Shown: positions 43,325 through 50,956 of the stretch, piece by piece
Layout of the letters: every line of letters begins with the position of its first letter
How positions within the stretch are numbered: position 1 is the first letter of the stretch
DNA from: SXOA01 sp046153945
GTDB taxonomy: Bacteria; Planctomycetota; Planctomycetia; Pirellulales; Pirellulaceae
Direction: 5' to 3'
Length of the DNA: 64,000 nucleotides
Assembly: GCA_046153945.1 (NCBI GenBank)
Contig: JBJXFF010000114.1
Coordinates: 1-64,000 of the forward strand
The notes under the pieces: model-generated
The model's database searches: none
What the model was told of the DNA's origin: nothing
What the model saw: the letters and a program-made list of their open reading frames with translations, nothing else
Translations under genes and position numbers: made by a program

Positions 43325-44587
43325 TCACCCCCGGCGGCTGGGGCGTTTGCTCGCGGTCATGCAGACGTCGGCGACTTTGCCAGACTCTTCCAGGGCGACA
43401 TGGAACCGCTGCTCTCCTTCCAGCCGATGGACGGTCATGTGATAAGCCTGGCTGACCGCGGCGAGGTACGGCCGCTTTTCCGGCTGCACCGGCGCCCGCA
43501 ATTTCCCCCACGAGCCGTCGCCGAGATAGAGAACGCCGTTTTTGTCCTTCAGTCCGCCGGTGAGCGGGTGCGTCCGCTTGAAAGTGTGATCGTGATGCTC
43601 CAGCACGACGTCCACTTTGTATTTCTCAAACAGGGGCGACCAGAATTTGCGATTCTCCTCGCCGGTTCCCTGGGAAAGGAGCTTCCCCTCGGGAGCCCGA
43701 TGCGACGGATAGGCCGGCACATGTCCCGCCACGATCAAGTGCGGACGCTCCTGCCGCTCGGAGAGCGTTTTTTCCAACCACTCGGTCTGCTCGCCACCAA
43801 TCGGGGCGATGTGCCCGGTATCGAGCAGGACCAGGCTGAGATAGTCGCCGATATCGAGCACGCCGTAGGTCTTCTCCGCAAACAAGCCGTCGAAGACGCT
43901 GAGATATTGGGGCGATTTTTCTCGCGTTCCCTTATAGCCCCCATCGACCTCATGATTGCCGATGCAAGAAACCATCGGAATCAGCCGCCCCTGCGGGTCC
44001 ACCATGTGCTGGCTGTAATTTCGCAGAAAGGCCAGAAAAGTCTCGGGGGACTTGCCGTTGTCGTAAGCCAGATCGCCGCCGATCAGGGCGAACCGCGGCT
44101 CTTGTTTGGCGGCGATGATGTTGGTTCCAATCGCATGGGAATTCACGCCGCAGTCGCCGCCCGAGACGAACTGTATCACTTCGGTTGCCTTCGGCGGCAT
44201 GGTCCGCAAGCGATAGACGGCGGGCATCTCGCCAATTTGGAATATGTACTCGGCCCCCGGCGTCAACCCTGTTAACTCGCAGCGATGGACCTTCAAGTCC
44301 GTGCTCGGGAACGGCTTCAACAGCGGCTTTTCAATTTGCCATTTGGAGGCATTTTCTTTGTCAGTTGCTTTAGCAAATCGAATCGAGCTTTCGGCCGCAC
44401 TTTCCGGTCCCACCCACTGGATGGTCATTGTGGTGGTGGGGTCCTTTTGCCAGGTGAGAAACAGAGATTCCGGACCTTTGGCGGTGAGAGGGTCGTCGCC
44501 GGCAAAAATGGCATTTCCCGCGAATGCCGCTGCGGTAAACCCGCTGAGCGAAGCTGACAGAAAATCACGTCGGCTGAAGGCTGGCAT
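43325..44587 (-). CDS. Tat-exported purple-acid-phosphatase-like metallophosphoesterase
   Basis: A 420-residue protein with a Tat signal (FSRRDFLSASLSGFTAAAFA). After an N-terminal fibronectin-like part (FLTWQKDPTTTMTIQWVGPE) the calcineurin-type domain has GGDCG, ALIGGDLAYDNG, SCIGNHEVDGG, LIVAGHVPAYPSH and VLEHHDHTFKRTHPL, which supply the di-metal ligands. It is predicted to hydrolyse phosphate esters outside the cytoplasm. The ATG at 44587 starts the Tat signal; its stop is followed at once by the DinB gene. Confidence 0.88.
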   Translation of the reverse strand: MPAFSRRDFLSASLSGFTAAAFAGNAIFAGDDPLTAKGPESLFLTWQKDPTTTMTIQWVGPESAAESSIRFAKATDKENASKWQIEKPLLKPFPSTDLKVHRCELTGLTPGAEYIFQIGEMPAVYRLRTMPPKATEVIQFVSGGDCGVNSHAIGTNIIAAKQEPRFALIGGDLAYDNGKSPETFLAFLRNYSQHMVDPQGRLIPMVSCIGNHEVDGGYKGTREKSPQYLSVFDGLFAEKTYGVLDIGDYLSLVLLDTGHIAPIGGEQTEWLEKTLSERQERPHLIVAGHVPAYPSHRAPEGKLLSQGTGEENRKFWSPLFEKYKVDVVLEHHDHTFKRTHPLTGGLKDKNGVLYLGDGSWGKLRAPVQPEKRPYLAAVSQAYHMTVHRLEGEQRFHVALEESGKVADVCMTASKRPSRRG

Positions 44588-44661
44588 GTTGGCACCTGTG
44601 GGACCGAATCGAGTTTGCATTTGGCAGCTTGACGCTGTGAGGGCCATGTTCTGAGCCCCCG

Positions 44662-47600
44662 TCATTTCGCAAACGCCTTGTCGTCCGCCTTCCCCGCGCT
44701 CCGGATGTAAGCAACAAGGTCGAGAATCTCTTCCTTGGTCAGCGTGCTGAGCAGCCCCTGCGGCATTTCCGAGGTCTTGGAAAGTTGCCGGTCCTGGATG
44801 TTCTCCTTCTCGATGACAATCGGCTCTTTGGCGAAGGGGTCGGGGCGGAGCTTGATCTGCTTGGCGTTTTCTTCCAGGATGCGGCCGTTAAAGACCTCGC
44901 CATCCTTGGTGAGGATGGTCGTGTTGAGATACTGATCCGAAATCGCCTTCGAGGGGACGATCAGAGATTCCAGGATGTACGTCGGGTTGAAGCGGTTGCC
45001 GACACCGGTGATGTCCGGGCCGGTGTCGCCGCCGTCGCCGGCGAAGCGGTGGCACTTGTAGCACTGCGCCGCCTGGTAGGCGATTTTCCCCTTCTCGAAC
45101 GAGCGACCTTTCTCCACGGAGTTGAGTTCCGAGAGCAGGTCTTCCATCTGCCAATTGTGGACAAACTGCCGTGTCGTCTCCAGCTTCACCACTTCGACTT
45201 TGTCTTTCCCTTCAATCACGTCCTTGAGGGCCAGCCGGTCCGCGTCGCTCAGCTTCGCGGCTGCCTCGTCGCGGATCTTGTCCAGGAACCGGCCGAAACT
45301 ATTGCCGCCGCGGTATTTCTGTTTGGCCATCGGAATCCAGCCAAAGAACGCCCGCCGCTGTTCGTAGTTCATCAGGTGGCTAACGTGGCGGAACACGAGG
45401 ACGTATTGGAGTTGATCTTCCTGCGTCTGCGAACTCGTCAACAGCTTCAGTCCGGGTGCAATAGCGGCAGGCGCTTCCAGATACGCCAACAAGGCCACCA
45501 ACTCATGGTTTGCACTCTCGCTTTGATTCGGAAAAAGCGGCGCGAGGCGACTGGCCAGCGCCGTCGCCAGCTTGGGATCAGGTTTGGCGGGGCGGATAGA
45601 GGCCAGATTCTCCTCCGGCTTGAGTCCGCCAGGGTCCTGCTGCAAATCGTGCAGCCGGATGAATGCCAAGCCGCAAGCGCGGATGGCGCTCAGCAACTGA
45701 TCCTCGGTCATCTTCTCCCACGGCAGCAGACCGAGCCTGGTGACAATCTTTTCCAGCAGCGCCTTGTCTCCCCGCTTGCCGGTCCGAGCCAGTGCGACCA
45801 TCGCGTGAATGGCAGCCGTCGTGTGCTGTTCACTGAGGGCCTTATCCTGCCAAAACTTGGGATCCTGATTCTCAATCGCAATTCGGGCTGCATAGCGGAT
45901 CGCCCGGTCGTTGCTGTTCAAATAAGGCCAGGCAACTTCAACCGCCTTGGGATCCTCTTTCATGTGATAGGCTTCGAGGCTGTGCCGCAGCGCCCGGGCC
46001 TTTGCCGCAATTTCATCCTTGATTGGCTCCGCCGGCGCGGTGGACTCACTTCCCGTGTAAGTCACCCGATAAAAGCCGGACTGCGTCCGCCGACCGCCGA
46101 TGGCAAAATACATCACCCCGTCGGTGTTGATCACAATATCCGTCACCGGCAACGGCTTACCTTCGATGAAGGTTTCAAAATTGCCGACGTACGTGGAGCC
46201 GACGGGCGTCATGTGAACGGCGTAAATCTTGCCGTAGGTCCAGTCGTTGATGAAAAATGCCCGCTGGTACTTGGCCGGGAATTTCGCCCCGGTGCCGAAC
46301 GTCACGCCGGTTGGCGAGCCAAGGCCGATGTTGGCGACCGCCCCCAGGCTGTCGGGGGAATACTCCATCCATTTGCCGGTCCCGTTCCGCCAGCCGTACT
46401 CGCCACCGCTGAGGATATGGTTGACGCGGGTGGGGCGATACCACGGCGTGCCGGTGTCCCACTCCATGTCGCTATCGAAATTGAACAATTCACCGTCGGT
46501 ATTGAAATCGATGTCATAACTGTTCCGCAGGCCGCCGCAAATCAGCTCCCAATTCTTCCCGTCCAATTCGCAGCGAGCGACCCAGCCGGCGGGTGAGAAT
46601 ATGTGTGGATCGTGTTGCGTATCCGGAATCCGTTGCAGCAACAGATCCTCGGCCCAGTTCCGATGGGGCGAATTCGACGCGTACCCTTCCGGCGGCTTGG
46701 TAAAATTCCCCGCCACCAGATACAGCTTGCCGTCGGGGCCGAGGCGGACCGCGTGCGGGCCGTGCTCGCCACCGCCGTCGATAGCCTTGAGCAGCTCGAC
46801 CTTGTCATACTGGTCGTCCCCATTCGTGTCGGTCACGCGGTAGAGTCCCCGCTTATACTTCTGCCCTTCGTTGTTGACGACATACAGGGCGTTCCCCACA
46901 TGCAACATCCCGTGAGCTTCCCCCATTTCGACCGCCAGCTTCTCCACCTTCGTCGATTCCCGGTCCTTCCCTGGCGTCACCCGGTACAAACTCCCGTACT
47001 GGTCGCTCACGATCAGCCGCCCCTTGGGGTCCGGCGTCATGCTCACCCAGCTCCCCTGCTCGTCCTTGGGAACCGAATACAGCAACTCCACTTTGAAGCC
47101 GGCAATCGCCTTGATATTTTCCTCCGTCGTGGCCGCAACACCGGCTGGCTTGTTGGGATCGAGCGAAACGGCCGCCCAAGGAGCAATGCCGATCTTCCCA
47201 ATCACATGCGGCTTCTTCCAGGCGGAGTCGTCAAACGTGGCGGTCTGCCACCCCTTCGCCCCTTCCTCAGAGGTCATCCACGAGTTATCCGTGGCAATCT
47301 GGACCTTCGAACCGTCGGCATTCTCAATCAAAACGATCCCGACGAAACCAGCCGGCCCCCCTTCATTCCCCGCCCGAATTGCAATCTGGTTTTTTCCCTC
47401 CACCAGATGCTTGGCGATATTCTCACGAGCCGGAATCTCCCACTCCCGCTTCTGCGTCACCATCTGGCCGTTCACAAACAGCGTGAAGTTGTTATCGCAC
47501 GAGCCGATAAACAGGGCCGCCTTCGGCTTCCCCTTGAGCTCAAACGCCTTGCGAAAGAAGACTGTCTCATTGTCCTTCATCACCTCCGTCCCCCACAGCC

Positions 47601-47682
47601 ACTGCGGATCGTCCGCGAAGGAGGGGAGGGCGGCCAGATTGCTGACGAGGAGCGACGCAAGAAAAGCGAGCCAAAGACGCAT
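44662..47682 (-). CDS. beta-propeller/HEAT/cytochrome c planctomycete protein
   Basis: A 1006-residue exported protein (signal peptide to about residue 24). An N-terminal sugar-binding-like sandwich (up to about 185) is followed by a sorbosone-dehydrogenase-like propeller (GLYRVTDTNGDDQYDKVELL, AVRLGPDGKLYLVAGN, EYGWRNGTGKW), a HEAT-like helical part (about 570-850) and a C-terminal mono-heme domain with CYKCH near residue 890 in the FxxGKxxYQAAQCYKCHRF context, then GPDITGVGNRF and TKEEILDLVAYI. The family is typical of Planctomycetota and Verrucomicrobiota and is assumed to oxidise sugars or act in their catabolism. Confidence 0.9.
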   Translation of the reverse strand: MRLWLAFLASLLVSNLAALPSFADDPQWLWGTEVMKDNETVFFRKAFELKGKPKAALFIGSCDNNFTLFVNGQMVTQKREWEIPARENIAKHLVEGKNQIAIRAGNEGGPAGFVGIVLIENADGSKVQIATDNSWMTSEEGAKGWQTATFDDSAWKKPHVIGKIGIAPWAAVSLDPNKPAGVAATTEENIKAIAGFKVELLYSVPKDEQGSWVSMTPDPKGRLIVSDQYGSLYRVTPGKDRESTKVEKLAVEMGEAHGMLHVGNALYVVNNEGQKYKRGLYRVTDTNGDDQYDKVELLKAIDGGGEHGPHAVRLGPDGKLYLVAGNFTKPPEGYASNSPHRNWAEDLLLQRIPDTQHDPHIFSPAGWVARCELDGKNWELICGGLRNSYDIDFNTDGELFNFDSDMEWDTGTPWYRPTRVNHILSGGEYGWRNGTGKWMEYSPDSLGAVANIGLGSPTGVTFGTGAKFPAKYQRAFFINDWTYGKIYAVHMTPVGSTYVGNFETFIEGKPLPVTDIVINTDGVMYFAIGGRRTQSGFYRVTYTGSESTAPAEPIKDEIAAKARALRHSLEAYHMKEDPKAVEVAWPYLNSNDRAIRYAARIAIENQDPKFWQDKALSEQHTTAAIHAMVALARTGKRGDKALLEKIVTRLGLLPWEKMTEDQLLSAIRACGLAFIRLHDLQQDPGGLKPEENLASIRPAKPDPKLATALASRLAPLFPNQSESANHELVALLAYLEAPAAIAPGLKLLTSSQTQEDQLQYVLVFRHVSHLMNYEQRRAFFGWIPMAKQKYRGGNSFGRFLDKIRDEAAAKLSDADRLALKDVIEGKDKVEVVKLETTRQFVHNWQMEDLLSELNSVEKGRSFEKGKIAYQAAQCYKCHRFAGDGGDTGPDITGVGNRFNPTYILESLIVPSKAISDQYLNTTILTKDGEVFNGRILEENAKQIKLRPDPFAKEPIVIEKENIQDRQLSKTSEMPQGLLSTLTKEEILDLVAYIRSAGKADDKAFAK

Positions 47683-47790
47683 TAGTAAAACTCCAAGGGT
47701 GGGCTTGATTTCGTGATATGCAGCCCCTCATTATAAGAAAAAGTCCACGGCAATTTGCATCCACGGACCTACTTTTTCGCAATTTTTCGC

Positions 47791-48207
47791 ATGGAATTGC
47801 TGTCTAACGAGATCGTCAAAACCGGCCTGCGTAAAGCTTGGCAGGACTCAAATCCAGGGCCGACAGGCGGTCATGAAGAAGGAGGCTTCGTCGTCAGAGG
47901 CGATGACGGAGCACGGATTGTCGTCCGCTGGCCAAGAGGGAGCGGGAATTCAATCATTGTCGCTGACCCTCCAGGAGGTAGAATCAAAGAGGGTCAGATT
48001 GTTGCCACCTTTCACACCCATCCGAACACCAGTTCCGACTATGTGCAGGAACCCAGCGAAACGGATCGACGGGCCGTGCGCGACGATCCCGACCTGAAAG
48101 GACCTGACTACCTGGGAGAGATTGTCATTTCCGCCGAATGGCTTTACCTGATCAAGCCATCGGGAACGGTTGAAGTAGTCGGACGAACCGCAGACATCCA
48201 GCAATAG
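47791..48207 (+). CDS. JAB/MPN (JAMM)-like metallopeptidase-type protein
   Basis: A 138-residue protein with the JAMM layout: Glu at 29-30 (GGHEEGGFVV), HxHP at 75-78 (ATFHTHPNT) and SxxD at 89-92 (EPSETDRRA). JAMM domains remove ubiquitin-like modifiers or act as toxin domains (DUF4329-like). No signal, trafficking or carrier domain is present. A small protein is encoded 10 bp downstream. The start at 47791 is chosen because it begins the conserved-looking protein; the frame is open 12 codons further upstream. Confidence 0.65.
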   Translation: MELLSNEIVKTGLRKAWQDSNPGPTGGHEEGGFVVRGDDGARIVVRWPRGSGNSIIVADPPGGRIKEGQIVATFHTHPNTSSDYVQEPSETDRRAVRDDPDLKGPDYLGEIVISAEWLYLIKPSGTVEVVGRTADIQQ

Positions 48208-48217
48208 GCCATTTCCT

Positions 48218-48484
48218 ATGTCCACAGCACTATCCGCCGAAGTACTTGAGGACGATGTTGCCATGTCCCTGGCGCGTGGCATTGCTGCTGCCAACCGCGC
48301 CGCCAAAGAGATCGGAGTCGATTTACCCGACTCGCTGGTGACAATTACCCAAGTGAGCGACGAGAAGCCGCACTGGCGTATCAACTACGGACCTAAGAAT
48401 TACCTCAATCGTCGAGGGGGGGACGTAATCGTGGAGGTGGATGCGGAGGACGGGAGCATTCAGAAGGTCTTGCGGGGACAGTGA
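48218..48484 (+). CDS. small protein paired with the JAMM-like protein
   Basis: An 88-residue protein with an N-terminal helix (VAMSLARGIAAANRAAKEIG) and a C-terminal strand block (HWRINYGPKNYLNRRGGDVI, VEVDAEDGSIQKVLRGQ). I do not recognise the family. Ten bases separate it from the JAMM-like gene, so the two are surely co-transcribed. An immunity, substrate or adaptor role is possible. Confidence 0.65.
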   Translation: MSTALSAEVLEDDVAMSLARGIAAANRAAKEIGVDLPDSLVTITQVSDEKPHWRINYGPKNYLNRRGGDVIVEVDAEDGSIQKVLRGQ

Positions 48485-48508
48485 TACTGTGACTGGGCAG
48501 ATGATTTG

Positions 48509-48961
48509 CTACACATGTATTCGTGCAATCCGCTGACTATCCGGAACCACTCTCATTAGCTCTCGCAGTTTGCTGCACGGCACACGGTACTGCCCGTTCT
48601 TCGGAAGCGGCTTGTGACCCACCAAACTCCAAACCGTGTCACCAGGACCGTTGTAGACTTCATCCCAAGTACCGTCACGGTGAAGCTTGAGAACGAGGAG
48701 ATGCTCAGGCTCATGGCGGAGAGCGATGGAGTCGCCCTGAGTTGCCTTGATCTCGACAGATTGCGTCTCGATTGTGGCATCTCGACCCTTTGAAGACGCC
48801 GGAAGCAATGTTAGGCCATAGTAATGAGCTGCGATCGCCTCTCCAATGCTGCCAACAGTATGACCGTCCGGAGTAAAATGACGGCCTACGAACATTGTCT
48901 CCAGTTCATCGATGAGACGATATAATTCGCGAATAATCTCAGGTAGTCGTGTTGTGTCCAT
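48509..48961 (-). CDS. DUF6998-like PD-(D/E)XK nuclease-fold protein
   Basis: A 150-residue protein with an N-terminal helix (RLPEIIRELYRLIDELETMF), then GRHFTPDGHTVGSIGEAIAA, LLPASSKGRDATIE and VEIKATQG. D61 and E70-x-K72 fit the PD-(D/E)XK active site, with Glu41 as the helix acid. This matches the DUF6998 pattern as I recall it, often seen with restriction or defence genes. The ATG at 48961 is chosen; the preceding open frame overlaps the gene upstream. Confidence 0.65.
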   Translation of the reverse strand: MDTTRLPEIIRELYRLIDELETMFVGRHFTPDGHTVGSIGEAIAAHYYGLTLLPASSKGRDATIETQSVEIKATQGDSIALRHEPEHLLVLKLHRDGTWDEVYNGPGDTVWSLVGHKPLPKNGQYRVPCSKLRELMRVVPDSQRIARIHV

Positions 48962-48975
48962 TCCATCGACTCCTA

Positions 48976-49182
48976 TCACATGCGGTCCCAGAGTGATGCC
49001 CGCATCAACCTCGTGTTGGCCAACTCCTCGGAGCCGCACTCGCGAGCAGCCTGCTTTGCTTCGACTTCGACAAATGAGTGGAATGAGCCGTCCAGCGACC
49101 GGAAAACGAGGTATTGATTACCATCGCGACCGGCGAAGATCTTTAGCCCGAGTTCCGCACCGTCCTTTTTCTCATTAAGCAT
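48976..49182 (-). CDS. small protein of unknown function
   Basis: A 68-residue protein (MLNEKKDGAELGLKIFAGRD, NQYLVFRSLDGSFHSFVEVE) between two probable genes on the same strand, 14 bp before the nuclease-like start and 18 bp after the zinc protein. It looks like one compact beta-rich domain. No family recognised. Confidence 0.5.
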   Translation of the reverse strand: MLNEKKDGAELGLKIFAGRDGNQYLVFRSLDGSFHSFVEVEAKQAARECGSEELANTRLMRASLWDRM

Positions 49183-49200
49183 GTGACTACTCCAGTGTGA

Positions 49201-49434
49201 TTAAAGAGCTTTATTCGGGGATCGATGGCTATGCGGACAATTGGGATTCCGGTCGAGGTGCTCAAAGTGAGCGTCAGTGTTTCCACCAGCCTTATGGGGA
49301 GGGACAGGCTGATTGCAAGTGCCGCAACGGAAATCAAGGGAGCGACGCCCTTTCTTCGCCCCGTCGCGAAGTCGCAGCGCCTCACCAACATCGATCTTGC
49401 GTGTGCCGAATAGACAGTTTATCAGCTTGGGCAT
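49201..49434 (-). CDS. small zinc-binding protein (CoiA/HFxH-type finger)
   Basis: A 77-residue protein with CGTCNQPVPPHKAGGNTDAH followed by FEHLDRNPNC and HSH. The CxxC...HxxH...C arrangement resembles the treble-clef-like finger at the front of CoiA-type nucleases. Alone it has no catalytic domain; it may bind DNA for the neighbouring nuclease-fold protein. Confidence 0.55.
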   Translation of the reverse strand: MPKLINCLFGTRKIDVGEALRLRDGAKKGRRSLDFRCGTCNQPVPPHKAGGNTDAHFEHLDRNPNCPHSHRSPNKAL

Positions 49435-49469
49435 CGTTCAATGCTCCTTCCATTGGGTTACAAAATGCA

Positions 49470-50195
49470 TTAGCCAACAAGTTTAGAAAGGTATGCCTCA
49501 ATTGGTTCCGCTGGAAGTCCTTGCGTATGCTTCACCTTGCTCGTTTTCTTTGGCTTACAGGACTCGACAATCTCAGTCGCCATATCGTAGTAAAAAGGGT
49601 GCTCGATATGTCGGTCCATAAATCGCGCGGTGAATTCCGTCAACTTTGAGTTTGGCGGCCCCCACGCGAACCAGACGAACGGCGGCACATTGCCTTCGCT
49701 GTTGCAGAATAAAGGCTCTCTTACGGTCGCAAAGGCGGCAATCGCATCTTTCAAGGTTGGATTGCAGAGGTAAAGCAGGTTCCAAACCCGAATGTATGAC
49801 CCCGGCGGGACTTGAGAATCTGCCATCTCGTAGGCGGCAAGGAAACGATTTCGAACAAACGGAAGTAGCTTATCGCCGTCAAGCGTAATGAGAGAGAGGC
49901 GACCATATCGAGTCGGATTTGCGGAGCCGGGATTCTTACCGATAATCGCCGCAATGCATGCATCACCTGTGCCAGGCTCATCTGACTCACGAAGGTAAAT
50001 TCGCGTGTCGAGCCGGAATTGATAGTCTTCTTGCATTTGGAAACATGCGAAAAACGGCATGGTTGTATCTCGGCTAGAATTCAGTTCCTCCGGGCAATTC
50101 AAGATAGTCGAATCGTCCTCTCCATTCCAATATTTCATTGGACACCGGAGCCATGCCTCCAAAAATCCTATGCGGAATGGCGGGTGCAAAGACAT
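49470..50195 (-). CDS. DUF1643-like protein
   Basis: A 241-residue soluble protein. The core IAAIIGKNPGSANPTRYGRL, VPPGSYIRVWNLLYLCNPTL and VPPFVWFAWGPPNSKL parallels DUF1643 ('igLNPStAd...v.NLf....'), a family often found near restriction and transposon genes. The function is unknown. I chose the ATG at 50195; the frame continues upstream through an inverted repeat and is not credible there. It lies 35 bp upstream of the zinc protein, so all four minus-strand genes may form one transcript. Confidence 0.5.
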   Translation of the reverse strand: MSLHPPFRIGFLEAWLRCPMKYWNGEDDSTILNCPEELNSSRDTTMPFFACFQMQEDYQFRLDTRIYLRESDEPGTGDACIAAIIGKNPGSANPTRYGRLSLITLDGDKLLPFVRNRFLAAYEMADSQVPPGSYIRVWNLLYLCNPTLKDAIAAFATVREPLFCNSEGNVPPFVWFAWGPPNSKLTEFTARFMDRHIEHPFYYDMATEIVESCKPKKTSKVKHTQGLPAEPIEAYLSKLVG

Positions 50196-50248
50196 CGCTC
50201 CACCGAGGGAGTCGTCAATTCTGGCGTGCTGCTCATCGATCCGGAGAA

Positions 50249-50386
50249 TCTCACACAGGGGCACGGAGGCACAGAGGGGGAGGTGCAGTAGAAGGAGGGA
50301 AGGCAAAATCATGGAGTCTCTTATCACTTTGCCATCCATGACTTTGCCTTCCCCCCTTCTCCGTGCCTTTGTGCCTTTGTGTGAGA
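50249..50386. repeat. long imperfect inverted repeat
   Basis: The left arm begins TCTCACACAGGGGCACGGAG and continues with GAAGGCAAAATCATGGAGT near 50299-50317. The right arm mirrors these in reverse order, ending GTGCCTTTGTGTGAGA. The loop is about 12 bases. The arms extend the CACAAAGGCACGG repeat family. Confidence 0.75.
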
Positions 50387-50439
50387 CCGTCTTCGTCCCG
50401 TTGGGAAGGCCACCCTGCGGTCTCATTTTGAGAATTTCA

Positions 50440-50640
50440 GGAAATCTTTGTCGGAATGTATTGACTGTGTCAACGATATGTATACAATTGTATTAAACGA
50501 CGGGGAGCCGCCTGAAGGCGGGACTCCAGCGTGGGACGGGTAGATCGGGCCAGCGAGAAACTGGCGGGTTCTTTGACAAGTGAAAATAGGGATGGATGCA
50601 TGGGGGACGGTGCGCGCCGAGAACGGGGAAATTGGCTGCG
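50440..50640. repeat. possible third member of the 12-kb element family
   Basis: Shared features with copies A and B are AAATCTTT, a TATACAATTGTATTAAA dyad (here the perfect palindrome ATACAATTGTAT at 50482-50493), a following CGGGGAGCCGC block and, about 95 bases on, ACAAGTGAAAATAGG (copy B has AAAGTGAAAATAGC). It is also preceded by the dyad TTGACTGTGTCAA (50461-50473). Confidence 0.4.
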
Positions 50641-50649
50641 GGCGATTCT

Positions 50650-50930
50650 GACTTACGTCGAGACGATTTGACGTAAGTCTGGGAACATGTGAGGCGCTTT
50701 GCAACGTTAGCGAGGATGAATCAAGAAATCGTTGATTCATCTGAATCGTGAATCAGGAATGGAATCATAAGTCGTTAAATATTCATGACTTGTGGTCAGG
50801 CGAGTTGCGACTTTGGGTCGATTTCAGAAGCCCGTGAATCATGAATCAGCTTGCCACCTCCAGGGGGGTTGAGCGATGCGGTAAACGCCATCCGAAATGG
50901 AGACTTACGGCGAGGCGATTTGACGTAAGT
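50650..50930. repeat. cluster of short hairpins including two TTACG..CGTAA copies
   Basis: GACTTACGTC (50650-50659) and GACGTAAGTC (50670-50679) form a perfect 10-bp stem with loop GAGACGATTT. A second copy with nearly the same loop spans 50903-50930. Between them lie GAATCAAG/CGTTGATTC (about 50717-50737) and an AAGTC..GACTT dyad. Confidence 0.7.
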
Positions 50931-50956
50931 AGAAGTCCGCATGAGGGCGGTTAGTA

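Larger units (their letters stand above)
50196..50956. other. 760-bp gene-free region full of hairpins
   Basis: I see no credible gene. It contains an imperfect 138-bp inverted repeat (50249-50386), a relative of the 12-kb elements (about 50440-50640) and a group of short dyads (50650-50930). Confidence 0.65.

Noticed and set aside
44785..46596. 603-codon open frame on the plus strand
   Set aside because: Antisense to the propeller/HEAT/cytochrome gene; no family features.
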